Positions 22,188 through 33,751 of a stretch of 64,000 nucleotides of DNA are shown here, piece by piece. The notes below the pieces were generated by a model. It had not been told where the DNA came from, did not search any database, and saw nothing but the letters and a program-made list of their open reading frames with translations. Made by a program: the position numbers and the translations under genes. The stretch comes from Cucumis sativus. Lineage: Eukaryota; Streptophyta; Magnoliopsida; Cucurbitales; Cucurbitaceae. The stretch covers positions 38,984,732 to 39,048,731 of the forward strand of contig NC_026657.2 of assembly GCF_000004075.3 (NCBI RefSeq). Direction: 5' to 3'. Every line of letters starts with the position of its first letter. Position 1 is the stretch's first letter.

Positions 22188-25100
22188 TGGCTCCTCCATC
22201 ATTCACGTACCTTGTTCTTTCCTTTTACATATCATGCTTCTTTTTATTTTTCCCTCTTTTATGTTTAATGTCTAACATTCTACTGTTGTATGATTTTATG
22301 AATAATTGCAAACGTTACGGCTGCCATCAAAATATATCTATATGGCATTTTCATACAATTTCTTATTTGCCTTACTATCAGGGAGCATATTTTTAAATAA
22401 AATAGCATGTTTTCTACTAGAATAACAGGTTTATATATATCCAAATGTATATGGACTAGGAAGTGGGTGTATAACCCCAACCTAAATAACCTTTTATTTT
22501 GGCTTACTAACATATTGATCGATGACTTACTTCTTTTATTAGTCTCGTTTTGAGAGGTCAGCTTCGGTGACAATGAAGATTATTAACGATTAAAAACATA
22601 TTTGGGAGTGATTTTGAGATGATTATGAATATGTTCAAAGTAACTTCAAAAGACAAATTTAATTACTCACAATTCATGTTTTATGTTACGTTTTTAAATG
22701 CATTTTTTTTTTCATGCATGCTTCATAACAACAAAATTTATTTTGGAGGATTTGAAGTCATTTTTCGAGTGATATTAAAAAACACAAAAAAACATGGAAT
22801 AAGTATTTTACATATGGGTTTGGGTCAGGGTGCAAACCCCATCCTATGGTATTATATTCTCATCTCATTTTTAAGCATGTTTTAAGGTTAAATTGGGAAT
22901 TTAGTCCATGGATTTTGAAGGTTATACTATTTGCTCTCCGTTTTTATTACTGTGGAGTTTCATTATACAAAGTCAAATTTATATTTTACAAAACGAATTA
23001 TCTCTAAAAGTTTCGAATTTATCAGTAAAAAGGTTCATAGACTATGGAACACATTTGCTTAGCCCGAGAACATACGTATTTTTAAAATATTCAATTTTGG
23101 TTCCTATATTTCTCAAACTATTTATTTTGGTTATTGAATTAAATAATTATCCATTTAAAGTGAAGTAAAAATGAAAATGAATAGTTCATAAGATCGTTTT
23201 TTCAAATTTCAAGGTCCAAAATGAGCATTATGAAAGGATCAATCTGTTAGAAATATATCTTTCTAAGGATATAGGGAGGAAGCCTTGGGAAAAGATTTCG
23301 TTGAATGGGAAAGCCTTAGGAAAAGAAAAAGGGTATCATGTCATATTGTCTTTTGCACTGCCAAATAAATCCAATAGCCTCTACTAAGGTGGGTTCTAGA
23401 AGGGGTCCAATGCAAAGCACTGCCTCAATTAATCATTCCTTTTTTCCTTTTTCTAAATAATTGTTATTATTATTATTTTAAATGGAATTAATTTTGAATC
23501 TAACAAAATAAATATCTACAAAATAATGCCACCGTCATTCATCTAGTTTATCATATAGAATGTGATATTTATTAATTAATACTGAGCTAAGTTGAATTAT
23601 AAAAGAAAATGTAAATTAAAGCTTATGTAATGATTGAAAAAACAATTTTAATGTTTCCAATAGATTTTATCAAATTAAATATTAATGTGTAAAAATTTCT
23701 GTCTTTTTTAATTTTAAATTTGTCCCTAACATTAAAAGAATTCATAACTAAATGATATTTACTTTGTATTAATAAAATTATTGAGCCAAAAAAAATTCTC
23801 ATTACATCTTAACACAAATTCCTACATTAAAACTAAATCTAACGACTTTAAAATATAAAAACTAAATTGTTGGATAATGAATTTTAAAGACTAAATTACT
23901 TCATTCAAATTATTACAAACGAAAGTTTAAGAATTAAATCGTTGCTTTTAGTAAAATTTGGAAAGTAAAAATGAATTTTTTTAAAAAAAAATTGGAAAAT
24001 AAAAAATAATATCAATCTTCCTTAATTTTTTTTTTTTTTAAAAAGGAATAGCATGTGGTTTTAAGAAATAAAAACAATATCACATTTATGAGGTTAATAT
24101 TTTAGCAGTAGAATGTGAAGGTTTTTCCATGATGTGGATTTCTGATATTTTTGAAGATCTTTGCCTTTTACACTGATATAGACTTCCACTGATTAAGATA
24201 TTTTTTTTGGTTTTCTTTTTCTATCTCTCTATTTTATATTAATTGATTACATTTTAATATGTTTATAAAATATTGTTTTAAATTTAAAGACTGAAAAAGA
24301 TTCTTTTTTATTATTTAGAATATTAGATAGAGACTACAGTTCTAATGTTTTGTTTTTATCCTGCTAAATTATAAAAAAATGTCTTTAAACTTTTTAAACT
24401 TTAAAAAGTTTGAAGAATGTTTTCAAACTTTCCTAAATAATTGAACGAATTTTTTTTTACACATTTTAAAAAATATTTCTGAACTATACAAAAGTTTTAT
24501 AAATAGTCTCAATTTTTATATCAAATTTCTTAGCACAAAAGGTAAAAATCAAAATTTTAAGTTAAAACTATAGTTTTAAATTTTTATAGATATATGGATA
24601 CTTTCACATTTTTCGTGAGTTTGGTTGGGGAGAATTCAAACTACTCATATTGTAATCTATATGTATGTATTTGAGTTGTGTCATCTATATGAGTTGAGTC
24701 AAATCAGTCAATAATTGGATCAAAGGGTATTTAAGGTTTTTAGGAATTAAAAAAGCGATAATATTCAAGTTAAAAGAGCTAGAATTAGGACCGACCAAGA
24801 TCAAACGAAAAAAACTAAAATGAGCTAGGTCCATTACACGAGGCTCTACTTCGACCAAAGACGAGGTTAAGCACTAGGGGGTCACGAGGTATCACGTCTA
24901 CGCTCAACACATACATGAAAAGAGAATCCATTTATGCGTTGGAAACCCTAAACCAAAGGGGACCAAGGTCAACAAATGCTGTAAACAAGGGGAACCCCTA
25001 AAGCAAGTAAATCATTTCACATACAAAAATTCATTCTCAACTTGTTGCAATACAAATTTCTTTGCCAACTTAAGCACCAAAACTTATGTGGTAAGCACCA

Positions 25101-28100
25101 CACAACCTTTAATTCCAATTATATCCCTAATCTTTCGGTAGTAAAAATTAAGCTCTCAAACATATAAAAACATTAAAAACTAAACTCTCAAACTTCCATA
25201 ACTAAACTACTATAAGTTTGAATGTCCAAACTTTTACAATTAAAAGTTTGAAAGCATAATTGTAACTATTACTATACTTTCACGACGACTTTTTACCTTT
25301 TATACAAGACCTTCCCAAAAAGTAAAATTGCGAAGAAATTAGCAAAATAGTAAGTTTGAATGTGTTTCGAGAGACAATACCCTACAAAACAGTTGGAAAC
25401 AACTTTTAAAAGTGTGGGGAAGTTTAGTTTAGAGGAATCACAAAGGTTGCCATCCATATCTCTATCCCTATCCTCATTCCTTTCTCTCAACACTTAATAT
25501 ATATATATATTTATTTATTGCATTATCACTCAAAAAGTTGCTTTTTAAGCTTTCTTTTGACTAAACTAAACCTCAATTTTAAATATTTTCTTTAAAGGTA
25601 AATTTGACACCAAGTTGACTGAGCCACTTTCTTTCTTTCTTTCCTCTCTTCAAAATGGGCATTGGCTTTTATTATTATTACCCATCACTCTCACACACAA
25701 AAAAAGTTATGATATATTCAATTTTTTTTAAAAAATTGTGTTTATAAAAATGGCCCTTTTTCTTTAATGGATTTTGGGCCAATGCTATTTAATATTCCAC
25801 AAGTGGGAGATGGTTGGGTCAATCTCACCAAAGTGGTTGGAGCTTTTGCAACAGAGATTGATTTAATCCAATTATGTGTTGTTGAATGATTTCAAACACC
25901 CACTCACTCACCTTCCTTCAACATCTCTTTCAACCCTTCTAATTAAACCATTAATGGAGGTTGACCCAATATCCCCCCTTTCTTTTTTGCCCTCACTTCC
26001 TTTCTAAGTTTTCAAAAAGACACCTTTCTAATTATTCCTCCATCATCAACCAAAACCATTCTTGGTTGCTCTACTGATTAAATTACAAATTTTAAATTCG
26101 TTCAATAAAACTCGATTTAGGAAGTTAAGAACCATGCCATGCTACCACAAGTCCGAGAATAGTGCCTCTCAAGATGGTGTCTCTTTTAGGTTCACCATTC
26201 TTGATTAGATGCCATTTTTTTTATTATATGGAATACACGTTTTGGTTCTATGGAGCTCTAGTATGAGTTTGGATTTTAAAACTAAATTTACTATGAAAAG
26301 AGTAATTTGTCTATCTTTAAGCAAGTGTTTTAGGGTTATTATGGGTTTTAAGCTATATTACCTTTCAAATTCATGTACTAATAATATAGGCTTAGCAAAA
26401 AAGACATGACACATTGGTGCTAGCTAGAATAAAATTGACCCACTTAGTAGATGAATATAGCAATTAAATATTTCAAGTCGGTGACGATTTCGTTTCTAGT
26501 CTTTTATTTATAAATTTATGTTTGGAATTTTGTTCCAATTGTTCAATTACGACTTTCACGTTTGATGAAAAAAGTATTACACTTTAGCTAAATTTCAAAA
26601 ACAAAAATAATAAGTTTTTCGAAACCATCTTTTTCTTTTTCTCTTTAGGGTTTGGTTTCGTTTTTAAAAGACTAATAAAAATACAAATATTGATTATATG
26701 CTCAAATTGGTGTCTAATTCACTTCATTTGAATTATCACAATCACTTTTTTTTGTTCTAAGGATATTTTCTCTTAAAAAAAAATAGAGCGAAATCAAAGA
26801 TTTATATCGGTGAAATAATCTGATAGGTTCACTTTACTTTCTATATTTTGTGTAAGATCTTACAAGAAGTGGATGGAAATGAAAAAAGATATATATGTAT
26901 ACTTTATCACAAATAAGCCTTGAAAATCACAAAAACTGTTGAAAAGGGAGATTTAGATTTGGGCAATTATATTGTTTGTCTAAGCTTTTAAGGAAGAGAC
27001 TTCTTACCAATTAGATGTGTCAAAGACACACTTAGAGTGGAATTTCATGTTTTTCTTTATAAAAATCATGTTTTTCTTTTTTAAATTTCTCAAGTAAACT
27101 AAAAATTTCTTAGGACACCCACTCCCACTAGCATTCAATTCATATAGGCCATGTGATTTTTCCCCTAAAGAAAGAAAGAAAACTTTTTCCATTATGGCCC
27201 ATAATTTGACCATTGAAGAGACTTTGATAAGATTAATTGATTTGGAATCACATGTGTTTAAGATGATGATTATGATTCTCTTGTCAAGTCTTAATTTGGA
27301 CGGTCTTCGTTAAATCATTTGAAATTTTATAAAATTCAAACGGGAAATAACAACCTAATTAATTTAATCTATCTCTAATTACATCAACTTGATTAAATAA
27401 TTGACATTTGATTACTCAAAAGAAGACTTGTTTATCAATTTTAGAGAGAAAGGAACAGGATATGGTGAGGTTATTAGGTAAGAATTAGTTGATTGATGCA
27501 ATGCATGGCTTTTCCATTTGGATCATTGTCTTCTCTTGGTTCAAATGTTGAATGAGGAAAAATAAATTGTTTGGTTGGTATATACCAATTGATGATATTA
27601 TTGTTTTGAGTGTGTTTGGATTACTTTTAAAGTGTTTAAATTTGAAGGAAAAAAAATCATTTAAAAAAAATTAAAGTGTTTTGTAACTTTTTAAAAGATG
27701 AGATGGAAAAATAATCGACTTTAAATAAAACATTTGTAACCAAATTTTGAGAAAATAGGCTTTAAACAGAATTATACATATAAACCCTTACAAAAAGATT
27801 TAACCAAACGTGTATAAATGTTTAAATTTTAAACTCATTTTAAAGAAAGTGTTTAGGAGAAATTGTATTTTTAAAAAACATTTTTTTTCATAGCTAGAGA
27901 TAACTCAAACGTACTCTAATAGAACTATTCCACGAATGAGCATAAAAATAACGACAAAGTTAAGAGAAAACAATAAAACTAAGACGAAAGATTCCAAATA
28001 TGAAAAAAAAAAAAAAACTATTGCCCACGAAAAAGATATCTACTATGTGAAAAAAGATTACGATAACACTTGATATCTATTGCGAAAACACTCTTTTCAA

Positions 28101-29279
28101 AACTTTTGTAGCGCTCTCAAGCATTTCTAATAATTTATTAAAATTCAATAGCATTATCCACGTTAAATTTTAAGAAGTCGTGTTCCAATGGATTAACACT
28201 TATTTATCGTCTTTTAGATTTCTCTAGTAAAATTCTATCATATTTGCATTTTGATCGTTGTCTTATGTAGAATAATTGACTTTTAAGTTTACGAGAAATT
28301 TGAATACATATCTATAACATTTTTAAATATAACAAAATAAATTAAAATATTTATAAAATTATATCACTTAAATACAATTATTTCAGAAAAGGAAAAAGAA
28401 AAAGAAATTCATTGAACGATGTGAATAATATTGGTTGATTCTATTTACATTGCTTTATTATATTATTGGAGGATAAGATGAATTTGGGTTTGAATTATTG
28501 AGCTTTGTACTTTGAAGTTACATTTGATTTTGACTAAATATATATATGGGAAAATTTTGAAAGAGTTAGATTAGTCAAGATTTGATCAAACTTTTATATA
28601 TGTGATAAAAAGAAATTAAAGATTATATAGTAAAATAATAGTGTCATTACTCAATAGTAAAGAGAGAAAATATTAAAGAAGTGAAAAAGGTTCAATACTT
28701 CATAGTTGAATTCAAAATAAAAGAAAATATATTAAACTTCACCGTTTTGTGTTAGTTTTGTACAATTCTTAGTTCGGGTCAAATTTATTTCACCTATAAA
28801 TTCGTTAACCTAATTGAAAGTTTTAATTAACATTTCGGTTATATTATAATTTAGTTCCTAAATTTTATAGTTCATATCTATTAAGTCTTACAATTTTTAA
28901 AATTACAAATTTAGATTGTAAACTTATGAGTTTTTTAAAATTAACAAATCTACTAAAACAAAATTAAAAGTTTAGGGTTTCGTGAAACATAAACTTATAT
29001 CTAACAGATTTATTATTATTTTTTTCTATTAATTCAATGTTGAGAGTTTTAAAACTTGTCAAACCCTTCTAAAAGTTAAAATGATAGTGTGGAAGTTTAT
29101 CACAAACGATTTTGCCTACTCTGGATAACATTTGCAAGAAAGGAGTTGCTACTAATCCTTTTTGTTTATTTTGTAGGTCTTATGTGGAGTCGACAAACCA
29201 CGTGTAAATTTGTTAAAAGCATTTGACTCTCATTTTTCTCTTATTTATATAAAGATTTTCTTAGTTTCTGAACATTTTG
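22188..29279. other. Long AT-rich intergenic region
   Basis: About 7 kb without a recognisable gene. The few open frames (for example at 22064-23168) are composed of AT-biased hydrophobic codons, match nothing I know and show no splice context. Probable transposon debris: decayed copies of the ACTAAATTGTT-type repeat around 23760-23960, a block at 24600-25040 richer in G+C and possibly an LTR fragment, and a candidate MITE at 27608-27916. Confidence 0.5.
27608..27916. mobile_element. Candidate MITE
   Basis: GAGTGTGTTTGGATTA at the left and the reverse complement GAGTACGTTTGAGTTA at the right match at about 12-13 of 16 positions. The interior is AT-rich and repeats TTTAAA-containing words. 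No convincing target duplication is seen. Confidence 0.3.
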
Positions 29280-29514
29280 GAGCACAACGGACTGTTGGAA
29301 TGGGGTTCTAAATGGGTTGGGAGAGTAGAACCGGGAGAAGGCTGCTAATCTAATGTGGGGGTCTGAAACTACAAAAACAGTTTATTGCAAAGCGAGAAGG
29401 CCTCAGAAAGCAGTGTTTTGCTGAACAAGATCTCCTTTCATGTTTATGAGTTTGTGGGTGTTGGTGGGGATGATCGATGTTGATGACAAGCGAGAGCCCA
29501 AGAAGTCAGGAGAT

Positions 29515-29975
29515 TTGGATGGCGTCTAATGCTGATTTTTGGAAGTTCAACTTGGATGCTTCTTGGAATGATGTTGAGGAGATCAGTGGCACTAGCTAGG
29601 TTGTTTGTTATTCTGCTGGAGCCTTTATCCTAGCTGGTTGTGCGAGAGTGGAGGTTAAATGGCCTAAAGAGGTTCTTGAAGCATTAGCCAGGATTAGAGG
29701 TTTGAGTGTACATTCTGATTACTTCGGTCATGAGTATGTTCTCATATGGTTGTGGAATCTGATTGTACTAATCTTATTAATTCCATGAAGTATAAGTCTT
29801 TGATTTTAACAGAGTCGTTGGGTTTTGTTGATGGTATGTGTGATTTCTTTTGCTTGTTGTGCACGCTCTGCGAATAAGGTTGCTCATCACCCAAGTCGCA
29901 TTGCTGTTTGGGGATTAGAAGAGTTTTTTTTTTCTAGGCATAATGATATGGTTAGGATCCTGTGTAATATTTGAG
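29515..29975 (+). pseudogene. RNase H-like domain relic of a LINE (non-LTR retrotransposon)
   Basis: From 29539 the frame gives WKFNLDASW, then an in-frame TAG after EEISGTS, then SAGAFILAGCARVEVKWP and KEVLEALARIRGL. A frame change follows, giving VVESDCTNLINSMK, and another gives RSANKVAHHPSR. This order (substrate-binding VDAS, WP.EVLEALA, VESD, ANKVAH) is the RNase H domain found at the C-terminus of plant LINE polyproteins. At least one stop and two frameshifts break it. The TTGTTGAATAAATTTATTTTT at 30003 may be near the old 3' end. No reverse-transcriptase part is seen upstream. Confidence 0.75.
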
Positions 29976-30029
29976 GGGAGGAGGCTTGTCGGTGATTAGG
30001 GTTTGTTGAATAAATTTATTTTTTTTTAT

Positions 30030-32390
30030 AAAAGAACTTATAACATAACTTAATGCGTAATACTTGGTTGCGTCTCGAACACCATCTATCTATGTGCTCA
30101 TTTTCAATAAAATATAAAATATTTTTCTTAAAAAAAGTAAAAAGTAAAATTTACCACATGAAAAATTATGAATACACTATGCAAGATGCATCATCTGAGC
30201 ATCAATGAAAACAAAATGATGCATTTCTTTTTAAATCTACAAAATTATGTTTATTATCAATTTTGACTAATGGGTAAATAAGTGAAAAACAAAGTTTGGT
30301 AAAGGATGGGAAAGAAGGTGACTTTAGTGGTTGATCTAAGTGCATAGTTCATCCATGAATATGTACTTTGCTTTGTGTAAGTAATTTGTAGTGGAAAACA
30401 GCTCTCACCCCCCCCTACTCACTTTTCTTCCCACTACTTAATTCCCACTTCTCATTTTGCTTATTTCTCCTCCTTTTGTCTGATTATCTCAATTATTATT
30501 ATTATATATTCATACTTTAAAAAAAAATATAATTATATATATATTAGTTGTGGTTATATGTACCCATACTTGGGGGATGGGATTTTATTAAATTAGATTC
30601 ATACTTTTATCAGTTATATTTAAATTTGAGGGTTATATGACCCTAAAGAATCATTATAAAAAAATCTCACCATGTACTTTCTATTGTTAAATTATTTTGA
30701 TTTAAATATGATTTTGATCTCGATTATTTATAGTCTTGCCAAGTTTATATTCATTTAAACTTACACATTTTCCTTAACGTTGATTCTTCTTAGGAGGATG
30801 CAGTAAACTATATCACATTGTTATGAAGGATGTAGTAAATCCTACATCACATCACATTGTGCTTCAAAGTTAAAATATGGTGTAATGTCAAACATAACTT
30901 GGTTGAAGGTTCAACTTCAAATCTTTGATCTCTTATTTGTACGACTAAAAAATGAAAATAATAATTTTAAAAAACTTAAACTTAAAGAAAAATGATAACG
31001 GTTTAAAATATCTATAAAATATTATAAAAAGAATTAGGTAAGTCTTTTTGATGATATCTATCCATTAATATAAGTCTATTGATATCGATCAAAGATTTAA
31101 AATTTTGTTATATATTATAATCATTTTGGTTCATAATTATAATCTAAGTATTTTAAAATTTTCAACAATAGTGGCTGAGGTTTCAAACGTCTAAGAGACA
31201 AAATGAAAAATCAACCTACGTTATATACTTATTTCCAAACTCGTCAACATATTAATAACTTATACCATAACTCCATTTGTTCTACAATATAAACTCACAC
31301 TATGTCTCCTAAACTCCTTTATTTTCACATTTCGATGAAAATAGTATGGAATAAATAAACAAACAAACAAAGCAGAGTGTATTAAAAAGGCATATACTTT
31401 CCAATATCCTAAAAAGCATTTAAGGATAATTTATAATATTTTCAAATATAAGTCAAACATTTTTTTCAAAGAGAAAAAAAAGGGAAGATCCTTTAAAGGC
31501 ACTTTACAAAGTATCCCATCAGTAATATTCTTGCACTAGATGGACTTGGGAAGAGAATGGTTTGTCCCAAGGGAAATCAAATAAAAATTCAACAAAAAGC
31601 ACAAGGTTGAAGAACAGTGGTATATTCAGTGTTCTTCACTCAAAATCATTTCTCCTTCCCCATATCCATTCAATATATTTGGTTATGATGGGAATAACAT
31701 TTCCTTTTTAAAACACTTTTCCTTATCCAAAACAGTCTTACTAAGTTTTTTTTTTAGTACAACGGTTAGACCGCAAGGTAACCACCAACCTTGCAGTTGT
31801 TAAGATACTCGCACACCGATTAGCTCGCTTTGGCAAGTCTTACTTAGTTACTACCCCATAAAAATCAGCAATATATTTATATGTAGATGAGAAAATAATA
31901 CAATAAATCAAAAAGACAAAAACAATGAAACTTGAGTGAAGAAATTATATATACTTTTTCAATTTTCGAAATATATATATACCTTGAATGGAAAACTCAG
32001 ACGAAAAAGAAAAGGTAAAAGACAAAAAAGAAGAAGAAAATTGGCTGTACAAATAACAGCTAGACATGTGTCACAAGTAGTTGGGCCACATGGTCAACTA
32101 GAAAAAAGACTCAATTCAATTAGCAACTAAGGATTGCTAAAAGAAATATGAATCTAACGATTGCAAAAACAAATATGAATCTAACTCCATTCTTCCTCTC
32201 CATTATCCTCTCTAGCGTGTACCTAAGATTTAATATCTTATAAGTTTTTTTTATACACAAATGTTATAGGATCAAAGAAATTGTTTATATGAGGTAATTC
32301 GATAAAGTGTGCATAAGCTAGCTCAAACTCTCCAGATATAAAAAGAAAAAAACACATTCACAAAAAGGAAGAAAGATCCAAAGGGGAAGG
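30030..32390. other. AT-rich intergenic region
   Basis: No gene seen. It contains homopolymer and AT runs, an unexplained G+C-richer patch at about 31755-31850, and the second copy of the short SINE-like repeat at 32264-32336. From about 32395 the sequence becomes homologous to the 3' flank of the second F-box gene. Confidence 0.5.
32264..32336 (+). repeat. Short dispersed repeat, SINE-like, copy 2
   Basis: Partner of 2884-2966, sharing the TATAGGATCAAA and GTGCATAAGCT blocks in order. Confidence 0.4.
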
Positions 32391-33751
32391 ATGAGATGGT
32401 GGGAGGAAGAAAACAAAACATATGCTGTTGCCAACTTGCCTCCACAACATAAGGTTAGACAAGAAAGAGAAGCCCTCTCTCCCCATACTTATTCAATAGC
32501 ATAGTCATATGACTCACATCCCACTTAAGATGATAAACTTTGCTTTTACCTCCTGCTAAGAAGAGTTCCTTCTCCTCATTATGAGTGAGAGAAGAGAGAG
32601 AAAGAGCCCATCATTAATGGATGGCTGCTTTATAACGCAAACTCAGGGAGGAGATGTGACAAGTCATCAAATAATTGATCCTATATAGACTATTTGAAAA
32701 CGGCCAATAAAAAGTCTACTCACCAAACAAAACTATCAAGCTTCAACACAACCTTTTTTTTAACCTAATCTAGTAAGTGCAGATAGCTCTCAAGTCTCTA
32801 TATACATTCTTCTAATATGCATTTAGTTGGCCTTGGTCCTTTGTGATCCCTCTGCAGCTGATGCAGTGGCATAAAATCACAGTGGACTGATCGCAGAAAA
32901 CCGATTAATTTAGCTATCACAAAAAGATGGAGAGAAGAAATGAAGGGAAAAAAAGGCTGAGACAGTACCATTATTATATGGAAATTCTGTCCATGAATAG
33001 TTTTTGGCATTTATTACCCCATCCATCTCACATTTTCTAATAAACAACAATAGTAAACTCGATAATCTGGGGCCTACACTACTGGTAAATCTGATTAGAA
33101 ATAAACAACATTTAGCTAGAGAGGCCGAGTCTTTCAATTTTCACATCTACTAACCATTTGAATCAAAATAAATGGACTAATGATTATTGTAGGACCGAGT
33201 GAGATACCTGTGTCAATCCTCTTGCTATTGGTGGCCAGAAGGTTGGAGAGATATTCATATAGATCTGGCAGTTGACAGATTCTCCAATCCTTGCAAATGA
33301 TTTTCTTTCTTGATTCAATTGACAAATGACCAATAATTGATACCTAAGCTTTTAAGGCAGCTCTCTACGCCCCATGCTTCCTCCAGCAGCTCTAGTTTAC
33401 AGTTACGAATATTGAAATGAAGAAATTAAACGGAACAATTAGAAACAAACTTATGAAAACTTGATTAGCCTCCTGACTAACGGTAAGGAGATTAATCCTC
33501 AGCAACTACACCACTTTTCAAAGTATCAGGAAGTGCCCATATCTCAAATGAGATGTTTTTGCTTTGTCCATTTGGCTCCCAAAACCATCTTAATCTTCCC
33601 CATGTAAAAACCGGCATCCAAATTTTCTTCAGTGGGTAAACATGATTTTTTTGGGTATTGAAGAATAAGCCTTTGATAAGAAGTAATAAACTTATCGCAC
33701 AAAATTGTGACCTTGCTCAGTGACAGTTGAATCTTCTAGCAGTCCAATATT

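Noticed and set aside
22064..23168. Chain of plus-strand open frames after the PDX3-type gene
   Set aside because: AT-driven codons rich in Phe, Ile, Leu and Tyr, with no family similarity; the first overlaps the final PDX3 exon in another frame.
25780..25900. Possible microRNA precursor
   Set aside because: No match to miRNA families I know and no clear stem on inspection.
25293..27213. Scattered 60-70-codon frames in the 22-29 kb spacer
   Set aside because: Length expected by chance in AT-rich DNA; no splice context, no recognisable motif.
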